35,570 nucleotides of DNA. Source: Candidatus Dojkabacteria bacterium UBA2022 (lineage in GTDB: Bacteria > Patescibacteriota > Dojkabacteria > SC72). The notes under the pieces were generated by a model that did not search any database, was not told the origin of the DNA, and was given only the letters and a program-made list of their open reading frames with translations. Below, piece after piece: positions 1 through 7,067 of this stretch. The position numbers were made by a program, and so were the translations under genes. The stretch is taken from positions 1 to 35,570 of the forward strand of contig DDBW01000004.1 in the NCBI GenBank assembly GCA_002335495.1, read 5' to 3'. Position 1 is the first letter of the stretch. Every line of letters starts with the position of its first letter.

Positions 1-495
1 GCTGAAGATATCGGAGCTGCAAAGCAAGCTCTGAAATTACAGGCTAAGGGGGAGTTCTTTAATCAGGTTTGGGCTGAGATTCCTGAAAGGGACCCTGATA
101 TGCAGGAGATGATGAAACGTGAGGAATTATTCTGGGGGATGCCAACGAGAGATCTTGCTGCTATCAGAAGAGCAAAGCACCTAACTATGGAAGTAAATGA
201 GGAACATACTATGTGGAGGGTTATAAGAAAGACTTCTCCAATTGTTTCAGGAGGTCTCAATCCTGTCCTTCTTCCTGATTTCCTAGATGTATTTGGTTCC
301 ATTGATTTTATTGTCACAATGGGTGGTGGGGTTCATTCGCATCCTATGGGAACAAGTGCTGGTATAAAAGCAGTATTCCAAGCTTATGAAGCATGGCTTG
401 CTAATATCCCACTTGAAGAGTATGCCAAGGATAAAGAAGAGTTAAGGGTTGCAATGGATTTCTATAATAAACATGGGATCCAGGCGCATAGATAA
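1..495 (+). CDS. rbcL: RuBisCO large subunit, C-terminal part (form II/III-like), cut by window edge
   Basis: The gene is open from base 1 and ends at TAA 493-495, so about 164 C-terminal residues are visible. RuBisCO carboxylates ribulose-1,5-bisphosphate; in archaea and CPR bacteria forms III and II/III act in AMP/nucleoside salvage with AMP phosphorylase and R15P isomerase. The visible part has the barrel-end signatures: an SGG motif at bases 247-255 and a TMGGGVHSHP stretch from about base 316, the glycine-rich phosphate-binding strand, followed by a GTSAG helix start. The N-terminal half with the catalytic lysines is outside the window. Form II/III is preferred over form I from the short C-terminus and the HSHP variant, but the form is an inference. 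Family assignment is confident. Confidence 0.85.
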   Translation, partial: AEDIGAAKQALKLQAKGEFFNQVWAEIPERDPDMQEMMKREELFWGMPTRDLAAIRRAKHLTMEVNEEHTMWRVIRKTSPIVSGGLNPVLLPDFLDVFGSIDFIVTMGGGVHSHPMGTSAGIKAVFQAYEAWLANIPLEEYAKDKEELRVAMDFYNKHGIQAHR

Positions 496-514
496 GGGTG
501 AAAAGCCTTTGTCG

Positions 515-523
515 TGGTATAAT
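515..523 (+). promoter_or_regulatory. Extended -10 (TGGTATAAT) of the GNAT gene, leaderless type
   Basis: TG at 515-516 and a perfect TATAAT at 518-523 are followed after 7 nt by ATG 531. The expected transcription start therefore falls on or next to the start codon. No Shine-Dalgarno sequence is present. This decides the start at 531 over the GTG at 498. Confidence 0.6.
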
Positions 524-530
524 TGCCTCC

Positions 531-908
531 ATGACAGAGTTTAAAAGAGAAGGAGATGGATATTTTGCATTTGCGATAATCAAGGAACCCTTGCGAGACC
601 TTGACGCTAATATTGCGGAAAAGATGGGGCTTTTTAATCCTAAGACAGATGCTTGGTTTGATAATATTGAAGTTGACCCCGAAAAAAGAGGGCAAGGAAT
701 TGCTCGTAGGATTCTGAATGAGTTAATCGATGACTGTTATGATAAAGAAGTCTTAAAAATAGTAGGGGTTTTTAGCCCTAACGATCCATATGATGATGAT
801 AGCTCACTTGCCGCTTTACTTCATATGGGGGCGGTTCCATCTGAATTCGGAAATGACGTACTCCTTACCTTTGATTTAAAATATCCTCGTCTTACTTCAC
901 GCTACTAG
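531..908 (+). CDS. GNAT-family N-acetyltransferase
   Basis: A 125-residue protein with a GNAT acetyl-CoA-binding signature: a beta strand (FDNIEVDPEKRG) leading into RGQGIARRIL, the motif A pyrophosphate loop (R/Q-x-x-G-x-G/A), then a helix. GNAT enzymes move an acetyl group from acetyl-CoA to an amine; the substrate here cannot be read. ATG 531 is preferred because an extended -10 box lies 7 nt upstream; GTG 498 would place that box inside the gene. The length is short for GNAT (usually 140-180), so the domain is compact. The 3' end overlaps convergent mscL by 17 nt. Confidence 0.65.
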   Translation: MTEFKREGDGYFAFAIIKEPLRDLDANIAEKMGLFNPKTDAWFDNIEVDPEKRGQGIARRILNELIDDCYDKEVLKIVGVFSPNDPYDDDSSLAALLHMGAVPSEFGNDVLLTFDLKYPRLTSRY

Positions 909-1356
909 TGCAATATCCACACTTAGTGGCTTTAAGAGGTATTTCATTTAAACAGAATTTACACTTTTTAGTTGTCTTTTTCTTTGTTTCTTCTTCTTCT
1001 GCACTCTTTTTTATAACCATCTGTTGAAACTTATTTATTGTTATAAATATTACAAACGCAGTTATTAAGAAAATAATGATTTGGTTAAAGAAGGTCCCAT
1101 ACCTAATCACAATTGCACCTGCTTCTTTGGCTCTTTCGTAGGTGTCATAATTGCCATTCCCAAGTACAAAGAAGAGATTTGAAAAATCAATTTTGGCAGT
1201 TAAGAAACTTATTGGAGGCATGATAATATCGTTAACAAGAGAATCTATTACTCCCTTAAAAGCCCCTCCTATAACGACACCAATGGCTAGGCTTAATGCA
1301 TCTCCCTTAACGGCAAAATCTTTAAATTCTTTAAACGTTCTTTTAACTCTTTCCAT
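892..1356 (-). CDS. mscL: Large-conductance mechanosensitive channel MscL with C-terminal zinc ribbon
   Basis: MscL is a homopentameric inner-membrane channel that opens under membrane tension to release solutes on osmotic downshock. The protein of 154 residues starts with the family's N-terminal amphipathic helix (FKEFKDFAVKGDALSLAIG), then TM1 (about 20-45, with VIGGAFKGVIDSLV), a periplasmic loop and TM2 (about 90-112). The start is ATG 1354-1356, with a GGAAGG ribosome site just upstream; longer in-frame extensions lack family similarity. Instead of ending in the usual helical bundle, the tail carries two CxxC pairs (C132/C135, C146/C149) typical of a zinc ribbon. It is divergent from htpX and overlaps the GNAT gene at the 3' end. 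Confidence 0.93.
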   Translation of the reverse strand: MERVKRTFKEFKDFAVKGDALSLAIGVVIGGAFKGVIDSLVNDIIMPPISFLTAKIDFSNLFFVLGNGNYDTYERAKEAGAIVIRYGTFFNQIIIFLITAFVIFITINKFQQMVIKKSAEEEETKKKTTKKCKFCLNEIPLKATKCGYCTSSVK

Positions 1357-1375
1357 TTCCTTCCTTTTACATCTT

Positions 1376-1392
1376 ATATACTTGAAGTATAT
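1376..1392. promoter_or_regulatory. Perfect inverted repeat between mscL and htpX, candidate operator
   Basis: ATATACTT-g-AAGTATAT is an 8-1-8 perfect inverted repeat centred on 1384. It overlaps the likely mscL -10 (TATAAG on the minus strand, 1373-1378) and the -35 area of htpX. The right part, CTTGAAGTATAT (1381-1392), recurs exactly in the recA promoter at 7688-7699. AAGTATAT also recurs before umuD at 31014-31021. Confidence 0.4.
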
Positions 1393-1403
1393 CACTACTG
1401 ATT

Positions 1404-1412
1404 TGATATAAT
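1404..1412 (+). promoter_or_regulatory. Extended -10 (TGATATAAT) of htpX, leaderless type
   Basis: TG at 1404-1405 and TATAAT at 1407-1412 lie 8 nt before ATG 1421, so the transcript is expected to begin at or within a base or two of the start codon. TTGAAG at 1382-1387 could serve as a -35 with a 19 bp spacer. Confidence 0.6.
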
Positions 1413-1420
1413 ATAGAACT

Positions 1421-2269
1421 ATGAGAAAAATAAGTGCGTTTATCAAACTTACGATTCTTCTGGCAGGGCTATCAGCCTTGTTTATTGTCATTGGATACTA
1501 CATTGGTGGAGAACAGGGGATGTATTTTGCCGTAATTGCTTCCCTCATAATGAACTTTGTTTCCTATTGGTTTAGTGACAAGATTGTTATTGGGATGTCA
1601 GGAGCAAGGGAGGCCAGCTGGAAAGAGGTTGGAGGGTTGGAAAAGTCTGTCCAAAAAATATGTGATGATATGAATATCCCACTTCCAAAGCTCTATATTA
1701 TGGAGACTTTGCAGGCAAATGCTTTTGCTACGGGAAGGAATCCAAAGAAAGGAGTTGTATGTTTAACTACCGGAATTATGCATCAGTTGGATAGAGATCA
1801 ACTCCTTGGGGTTATAGCTCACGAGCTGGCTCATATAAAAAATTATGATATCTTAATTTCCTCTGTTGCTGCAGTTATAGTAAGCGCTATATCTAGTTTG
1901 CAGAATCTGGCTTTCTGGTTTGGATTTGGAGGAAGAGATGATGAGGATCGAAACCCACTTGTCGGACTGATAGTCCTAATCACGGCTCCAATCGTCGCCA
2001 TGTTGTTGCAGTTTGGAATTTCGAGATCAAGGGAGTATGAGGCTGATTATACTGCTGCTAAATATACAAAAAAGCCTGAAGCTTTAGCATCCGCTTTGGT
2101 TGCTATTGACAGTAGTGTTAGGTCTACCCCAATTGGAGATGTAAACCAGTCAATGGCTTCACTTTTCATTCACTCGCCTTTTAGTAGTAGGGGACTGATG
2201 GAACTGTTTTCTACTCATCCTTTGACCGAGAAAAGGGTTGAGAGGTTGATGTCTATAGTGTTAGATTGA
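1421..2269 (+). CDS. htpX: HtpX, membrane-bound M48 zinc metalloprotease
   Basis: HtpX is an inner-membrane protease that degrades misfolded membrane proteins, often under envelope or heat stress. The 282 residues match the usual family length. Two N-terminal membrane segments (about 8-28 and 33-52) precede the cytosolic catalytic domain with HELAH at 134-138; the third zinc ligand is E205 in SREYEAD. Two further hydrophobic segments (about 143-165 and 179-198) lie between. ATG 1421 fits both the signal-anchor start and the -10 box. The gene ends with TGA one base before tRNA-Val, so the tRNA may be made partly by readthrough from htpX. Confidence 0.95.
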   Translation: MRKISAFIKLTILLAGLSALFIVIGYYIGGEQGMYFAVIASLIMNFVSYWFSDKIVIGMSGAREASWKEVGGLEKSVQKICDDMNIPLPKLYIMETLQANAFATGRNPKKGVVCLTTGIMHQLDRDQLLGVIAHELAHIKNYDILISSVAAVIVSAISSLQNLAFWFGFGGRDDEDRNPLVGLIVLITAPIVAMLLQFGISRSREYEADYTAAKYTKKPEALASALVAIDSSVRSTPIGDVNQSMASLFIHSPFSSRGLMELFSTHPLTEKRVERLMSIVLD

Positions 2270-2270
2270 A

Positions 2271-2344
<74 letters not shown>

Positions 2345-2355
2345 TATTAGTTGTT

Positions 2356-2661
2356 ATGTCAATCTCTATGACTTTACACGCTAGTACTGCCCCAACTGGT
2401 TTTGAAGGAGACCATCAAATTCCTTCTAATGATTTACCTTTCTTTCCATCTCACTTATCGCCTGAATATCAGCCTATATTTGTAGCGGGTATAGGTTGGG
2501 TCCGTCATCCTTTTTTTGAAGACGGTTATGTTGAGGTCCCTCTTGCAGCTCAGCAAGCTGACGATGATGAAGGTGAGTGCGAACCGACTGCAACTCAACT
2601 GACTTTGGATGATCTACTTTGGATTGATACTCACGCAGAAGAGATAGAGGCAAACTCCTAA
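2356..2661 (+). CDS. Small acidic hypothetical protein
   Basis: About 101 residues with no family I recognise. The N-terminal half is rich in Pro, Phe and His; the C-terminal third is strongly acidic (ADDDEGECE, then DDLLWIDTHAEEIE). No signal peptide or membrane segment is evident. The frame is open into the tRNA, but ATG 2356, 11 nt after the tRNA, is the first plausible start; ATG 2368 is an alternative. Its stop overlaps the next start as TAATG, which implies translational coupling with the HAD hydrolase and supports its being real. Function unknown. Confidence 0.5.
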   Translation: MSISMTLHASTAPTGFEGDHQIPSNDLPFFPSHLSPEYQPIFVAGIGWVRHPFFEDGYVEVPLAAQQADDDEGECEPTATQLTLDDLLWIDTHAEEIEANS

Positions 2662-3278
2662 TGCCTAATAAAAAATTACTCCTTCTGGATTTTAATGGAG
2701 TAATCTCATATAACAGATTCTGGGAATCATTCTATGATCCTTCTTCTGTGTATTTCGAGATATCAGGAAAGATTAACCAATTTCTATTTCTTGATAATAA
2801 AGAATTGGTACAAGATTGGATGTGCGGGTTATACACATCTGAAGAAATAGTGATGAAACTATCTAATTATCTTCATTTCAACTATGATATCCTTTGGAAA
2901 GAATTTAAGAAGAGTGCAACTCAAATAGATATCTCAATTCCAATATTGAATTACTTAAATAGTTTAAAGAAGAAGTATTTCATTGTCCTTATTTCCGATA
3001 ACATGGACAGTTTCAATAGATATACTCTCCCCAATAATCCTAAAATGTCAGAGGTTTTTGACTCAATATATATTTCTTGTGAAAAAGGAAAATTGAAAAG
3101 AGATAACGGAGGAGAGCTGTTTAAAGATATTATGAATGATTATGAGGTCGAATTCTCAGATGCATATTATATTGATGATTCACCTAAAAATATTGATTTA
3201 TTTAATGAGCTAGGTGGAAAAGGTGTTTGTTTAACGGGAGAAGAACATATCCTAAAATATCTAGCATCTATATCCTAA
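2661..3278 (+). CDS. HAD-superfamily hydrolase
   Basis: 205 residues with the HAD motifs in order: motif I LLDFNGV (nucleophile D10), motif II LISDN (S112), a KGKLKRD stretch supplying the motif III lysine (about 143-147), and motif IV YYIDDSPKN (D172, D173), binding Mg2+. The length and the helical cap after motif I fit small subfamily I phosphatases (phosphoglycolate phosphatase/beta-phosphoglucomutase-like). The usual second Asp of DxD is Asn (N12), which weakens the general acid expected in phosphatases, so the chemistry is uncertain. Start ATG 2661 overlaps the upstream stop by one base. Confidence 0.75.
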   Translation: MPNKKLLLLDFNGVISYNRFWESFYDPSSVYFEISGKINQFLFLDNKELVQDWMCGLYTSEEIVMKLSNYLHFNYDILWKEFKKSATQIDISIPILNYLNSLKKKYFIVLISDNMDSFNRYTLPNNPKMSEVFDSIYISCEKGKLKRDNGGELFKDIMNDYEVEFSDAYYIDDSPKNIDLFNELGGKGVCLTGEEHILKYLASIS

Positions 3279-3292
3279 GGGCTTATAGTATG

Positions 3293-3301
3293 TGGTATAA
3301 T
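3293..3301 (+). promoter_or_regulatory. Extended -10 (TGGTATAAT), leaderless type
   Basis: TG 3293-3294 and TATAAT 3296-3301 are followed by five C residues and ATG 3307. The gap is only 5 nt, so the mRNA is expected to start at the ATG. Confidence 0.6.
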
Positions 3302-3306
3302 CCCCC

Positions 3307-4035
3307 ATGGAAAATGATGTAGTCGTAACACAAACCCCGTTTGATGCGTGTGTGTATAAAACACCTGAAACTCAATTTGCCCAGGCAGGAATTACTTTGT
3401 CCGGCAACGTAGATTACTCTATCTGTTCTGTTGCTGAAACAGTGTCAATTAATAGTAAAGCCTTTGAGAATGCTACAAGTGCTTTAAGTGTTGAATTCAA
3501 TGAAAATTTCGTTGCTTCAGTGGTTGAGATTTGCGGAAACGCTGCCCCTGATATTGCTGGTATTAATCTTGCATACTGCGAGACCCAGCTCCCAAGTCAT
3601 CTGCAAATTACTAGAGAGGGTGGAGCAAACGAACCCTACACGACTGGATTTACAGTCCCTATAGAGTCTATTGATGATTCTCCATATGTTGTACTAGATC
3701 ATGGTCCATACTGGGGGTTTTTGAATAATGATAGGCCTGAAGGTTTGGATGAGTATCTTAGGGTTCCCCTTGCCGATTTTGTAAAGGCTGTTGAAGCTGC
3801 AACCCTTACCATGGATGAAGCTAATATGAGAGATGTTATCCAGAGTCAACTTGTTGATCCTATGCCTCCTGAGGCTCAGAAATATATGCAAACGGCTAAT
3901 ACTACTGCTGCTGGGGTTGGAATCTCACTCCTTCTGGTTGTTATCGCAGTTTCCTTTATTCCGTATATTATCAGTCGAGCAAAAGATAGCGCTGCTGGAG
4001 CTTGGCATTCCTTCCGCTCTGGAAAAGGAGAATAA
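3307..4035 (+). CDS. Hypothetical protein with single C-terminal membrane anchor
   Basis: 242 residues, unrecognised. There is no signal peptide. A domain of about 195 residues with four Cys (15, 40, 76, 91) and many Asp/Glu is followed by one hydrophobic segment (about 202-222) and a short basic tail (SRAKDS and beyond). By the positive-inside rule the tail would be cytoplasmic and the large domain outside, an N-out single-span layout; a cytosolic tail-anchored protein is the alternative. Paired cysteines would fit an extracellular location. It has its own leaderless-type promoter. Function unknown. Confidence 0.65.
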   Translation: MENDVVVTQTPFDACVYKTPETQFAQAGITLSGNVDYSICSVAETVSINSKAFENATSALSVEFNENFVASVVEICGNAAPDIAGINLAYCETQLPSHLQITREGGANEPYTTGFTVPIESIDDSPYVVLDHGPYWGFLNNDRPEGLDEYLRVPLADFVKAVEAATLTMDEANMRDVIQSQLVDPMPPEAQKYMQTANTTAAGVGISLLLVVIAVSFIPYIISRAKDSAAGAWHSFRSGKGE

Positions 4036-4054
4036 CTTTCTCTTTGTTATTTCC

Positions 4055-4062
4055 TGTATAAT
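4055..4062 (+). promoter_or_regulatory. -10 box upstream of rmuC
   Basis: A perfect TATAAT at 4057-4062 directly follows TG. It is 30 nt before ATG 4093, so this message would carry a leader of about 24 nt, unlike the leaderless genes. No good Shine-Dalgarno is visible before the ATG. Confidence 0.4.
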
Positions 4063-4092
4063 GAAACTATCATAATCTGATCTTTATATTCT

Positions 4093-5205
4093 ATGGATAT
4101 TGTAATTAGTCTCGTCCTCGGCCTTATAGTTGGCGTAATTGTTGTTCTTGTTATTAAAGGAAAAGATCGTAAGAAGGAAGATTTGGAGTCCTCGATTAAA
4201 CAACTTCTCCCGGACCTGATGAAGTCTGTTAATGAACAGGTTATTCAACTCGCTGATCAGAAGCTAGGAGCTGAGAAGAAAGAGATTAGAGCTGATATGG
4301 AGGGGAAGCGACAGGAGATTGAAAGATTGATTAAAATGATTCAAGATGATTTGAAAGATAGTAAGAATAGATTAAACGAATCCGAAAAGGAAAGAGTTGA
4401 TATGTTCAGCTCTCTTAAAACATCCCTTGATGATTACAAAAAAATCACAGATCAATTGGCGGTTAGTACTGAAAGTTTGAAGAAAGTTCTTTCAAACAAC
4501 CAATTAAGAGGTCAGTTTGGAGAACAGGTTGCCGACGAACTTTTAAAAATGGCAGGGTTTGTTAGGGGAGTTGATTATGAATTTAATAAGGAGCAGGCAG
4601 GTTCTGAAACTCGACCGGATTTTGCCATATTCCTACCAGATAGAACTAGAATCAATGTAGATGCCAAGTTCCCATACTCTAATCTACAAAAGAGTAGTGA
4701 GGCAACAGAAAAAACTCAGAAAGAGGAGTACTTACGAGCTTTTGAAAAGGATGTCCGAGAGAAGATTCGACAGGTCACAACAAGAGATTATATTAATCCC
4801 GAAGATAAAACAGTTGATTTTGTTATCCTATTTATTCCTAATGAGATGATTTTCTCTTATATTTATGATCAGCTTAATGAGGTTTGGACTGAAGCAATGG
4901 GAAAGAAAGTAATATTAGCTGGACCGTTTAGTTTCTCAGCCCTGCTTAGAATGATTAAACAGTCTTATGATAACTTCAAAGTGCAGGAGAATATTCAGAA
5001 GATTGTTACCTATGTAAAAAGCTTGGAGAAAGAGTATGTAAAGTTCAGTGAGGAGTTTAACAAGGTAGGGGATAGGATTGATTCCTTAACTAAACAGTAT
5101 GACCTTGTAAGTAGCACCAGAGTGAATCAGATGAATAAAATAATGGAGAAGGTTAGACTCGAAGAACCTGATGCAGGGAATAGTCAACCTAGACTTATTG
5201 ATTAG
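4093..5205 (+). CDS. rmuC: RmuC-family DNA recombination protein
   Basis: RmuC limits recombination between inverted repeats in E. coli and is predicted to have a nuclease-like fold. The 370 residues show an N-terminal membrane anchor (about 2-20), a long charged coiled coil (about 25-120), then the RmuC core: LRGQFGEQVADELLKMAGF, TRPDFAIFLPD and INVDAKFPYSNLQ, which contain the D-x(n)-DAK pattern like restriction-endonuclease folds. A second heptad-rich helix ends the protein. The stop TAG interlocks with the stop of the convergent DUF1846 gene (4 nt overlap). Family assignment is secure; its role in this organism is inferred. Confidence 0.9.
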   Translation: MDIVISLVLGLIVGVIVVLVIKGKDRKKEDLESSIKQLLPDLMKSVNEQVIQLADQKLGAEKKEIRADMEGKRQEIERLIKMIQDDLKDSKNRLNESEKERVDMFSSLKTSLDDYKKITDQLAVSTESLKKVLSNNQLRGQFGEQVADELLKMAGFVRGVDYEFNKEQAGSETRPDFAIFLPDRTRINVDAKFPYSNLQKSSEATEKTQKEEYLRAFEKDVREKIRQVTTRDYINPEDKTVDFVILFIPNEMIFSYIYDQLNEVWTEAMGKKVILAGPFSFSALLRMIKQSYDNFKVQENIQKIVTYVKSLEKEYVKFSEEFNKVGDRIDSLTKQYDLVSSTRVNQMNKIMEKVRLEEPDAGNSQPRLID

Positions 5206-6275
5206 GATAATACTTTTTTGAGACTGTATTTCTTCTTTTTAATGTATTCCATCGCCCGCTGAGCAATGGTGTCACATTTGTTTATCCATTTCTCTTCTTT
5301 ATACCATTCCTTTCTTCTTAAAATCTCTTGATACCCTGCTATTGCAATTATTTCGTCATCAATAATGCCTTGGCTCGCAGTGTTGACGCCCATGTCCGTA
5401 GGGGACTTATACTCATTCATTGGATTCTCTTTTGAGATGAGCTTGCTCTTCATGTTTTGAATTATTACAAAAGCCGCTACGTCCCTGTTGTAATTTACGG
5501 AGGTTATCCCGTAACTATATAAATGGAAGCGGTCAATCATGTTGAAGTCTCCAATATCAACAGTAGCTGCTTCATAAGCAAGGTTTACAGGGTGATGTAT
5601 AGGTAAGTCCCAGATAGGGAAGGTCTCATATTTGGCGTAGCCTGATTCTTCATTATTCTGGTGGTCGTGATACATCTGTCCGAGGCAGGTGGACATCTTT
5701 CCACTGTTAGATGCCGCCCCAACCACCAGTACCAGATTCCTAAGTCCTGTAATGTGGTCATCTTTACCGTAACCGTTTTGAGAAACTACCTCGTGAGAAT
5801 TGGGGTATCCTGGAATTACGTAGCGGTAATAAACGCTGTATCCCTTCTCCTGCATTCTTTGTTTATATTTGTCAGCCTCAGGTAGGGTATCTGTTGTAAC
5901 TAAGTTAAGTGATATCACTGGCTTTATACCTAGCATACTCTCATAATCGACTAACATTTTATCTGTGTATTCAAGGTATGTTGTTGTGTCACTGGATAGG
6001 GATCTATTATTGATTATGTCTGGAAGGCTGACGCAGTAGATTATATCGTAGCTACTCTTGAGATTTTTTATGATTTCTACCTTTACCTGTGGATCAAACC
6101 CTGGAAGAACTCGTGCAGCGTGAGGATCAAATAGAAACTTCCCTCCTATTTCAAGGTACAATCTCCCTTTTTTAAACTTCTCAACTCGTTGAGTAATAGC
6201 TTCGCTTTGGCTGAGTAGATACTTCTTATTATCAAATCCCTTAACTTTGTAATCAATGGTATCTTTACTTGTCAT
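5202..6275 (-). CDS. DUF1846 (UPF0371) family protein, short form
   Basis: 357 residues matching the N-terminal two thirds of the DUF1846 family: FDNKKYLLSQSEAI at the start, LYLEIGGKF, ARVLPGFDP, then a P-loop-like VVGAASNSGKMSTCL and YETFPIWDLPIHHPVNLAYEA and VNYNRDV. Family members are usually near 490-500 residues (from memory), so about 130 C-terminal residues appear missing; the protein ends in a lysine-rich helix. No sudden frame loss is visible, so this may be a natural short form. Biochemical function is not established. A GGA-type ribosome site lies about 8 nt upstream. The stop overlaps rmuC by 4 nt. Confidence 0.85.
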   Translation of the reverse strand: MTSKDTIDYKVKGFDNKKYLLSQSEAITQRVEKFKKGRLYLEIGGKFLFDPHAARVLPGFDPQVKVEIIKNLKSSYDIIYCVSLPDIINNRSLSSDTTTYLEYTDKMLVDYESMLGIKPVISLNLVTTDTLPEADKYKQRMQEKGYSVYYRYVIPGYPNSHEVVSQNGYGKDDHITGLRNLVLVVGAASNSGKMSTCLGQMYHDHQNNEESGYAKYETFPIWDLPIHHPVNLAYEAATVDIGDFNMIDRFHLYSYGITSVNYNRDVAAFVIIQNMKSKLISKENPMNEYKSPTDMGVNTASQGIIDDEIIAIAGYQEILRRKEWYKEEKWINKCDTIAQRAMEYIKKKKYSLKKVLS

Positions 6276-6290
6276 TTTTATATCCTACAT

Positions 6291-6322
6291 AAAAAAAGCC
6301 TCTCAGTAAATGAGAGGCTTTT
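6291..6322 (-). terminator. Rho-independent terminator of the downstream-reading minus-strand gene
   Basis: Stem GCCTCTCA/TGAGAGGC (6298-6305 with 6311-6318) with a GTAAA loop. Read on the minus strand it is followed by seven T (6291-6297). It lies 20 nt past the stop of the gene at 6343-6975. The A-rich other flank gives some bidirectional character. Confidence 0.9.
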
Positions 6323-6342
6323 AAAATCAAATTGTTAAGATT

Positions 6343-6975
6343 TTATGCTACCTTCTTTGGTTCTCCCCATGCCAAGTATCCAGGAAATACAATGTTTGCA
6401 ACTGGAACCCACATCAATAGGCCAAGCCACTTATTGAATCCTCTCTTTTCAGATAACATCATGTATACATAAGTACCATACACAATATTTGCAAAAGGTA
6501 TTATCCATAAGAGGGTCATCCAAGCATTAAGACCAGCTGCTTTATTTGCTAGGAAAAGATTTGCAATAGGTACCCATGCTAACCAAGTGTTGTTAACGTT
6601 TAGTTTCTTTGCAGTTACCATAAGGGTGAGAGAGAAATAAACATATGATATAAGTCCAAGTATTACAGATACAAATAACATAGCTCCTCCGAAGATCACT
6701 CCAAACATTCCAAGCGCTGCGGCTTCCTCTTCAGTTAAGTCCTCGTAGTTAGTTGTACCTTGTGCCTCCTCTAACTCGTTCCATGCACTCTCCCAATCGT
6801 AGTCCTCATAGTAAGTCGTTGGAGTATCCTCTGTCGTTGTTTCAGGTTCCCCTGTAATGTACATCAGGTCCTCGTCCGTTTGTTCCACGCCTTCAACTGC
6901 GTATGTGAAGGATGGATTCATGAAAAATAGTCCAGCAAGAAGAATTACTGCTGTATAAATTGCTTTCTTAAGCAT
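6343..6975 (-). CDS. Signal-peptide membrane protein with acidic linker (DUF5684-like)
   Basis: 210 residues. A classical signal peptide (MLKK, hydrophobic core, cut after about residue 26 at TYA) is followed by an acidic, Thr/Tyr-rich extracellular linker (about 27-85), then about four membrane helices with repeated W-x-P-x-AN turns (LAWVPIANLFLANKAAG, LLMWVPVANIVFPG). This resembles the small membrane domain annotated DUF5684 in many CPR and Gram-positive genomes; that label is from memory. Function unknown. It is a single-gene unit ending in a strong terminator. Confidence 0.7.
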   Translation of the reverse strand: MLKKAIYTAVILLAGLFFMNPSFTYAVEGVEQTDEDLMYITGEPETTTEDTPTTYYEDYDWESAWNELEEAQGTTNYEDLTEEEAAALGMFGVIFGGAMLFVSVILGLISYVYFSLTLMVTAKKLNVNNTWLAWVPIANLFLANKAAGLNAWMTLLWIIPFANIVYGTYVYMMLSEKRGFNKWLGLLMWVPVANIVFPGYLAWGEPKKVA

Positions 6976-7067
6976 CTAAAAATTAGTTATAAATTATTTT
7001 TATACAATCATTATGAGTAATTTCCTTATGGTTTGCAATAGTTTGTTTATATATGTTAGTTTATTAC

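Noticed and set aside
498..530. GTG start at 498 for the GNAT gene, close behind the RuBisCO stop
   Set aside because: A perfect extended -10 box (515-523) would fall inside the gene, and GNAT similarity begins after ATG 531.
2222..2259. Promoter for tRNA-Val inside the end of htpX (TTGACC, TTGAGA and TATAGT)
   Set aside because: Spacers are 26 or 10 bp, outside the usable range; co-transcription with htpX is as likely.
4012..4056. Weak hairpin after the 3307-4035 gene as a terminator
   Set aside because: The stem is interrupted and no T-run follows, so it is not convincing.
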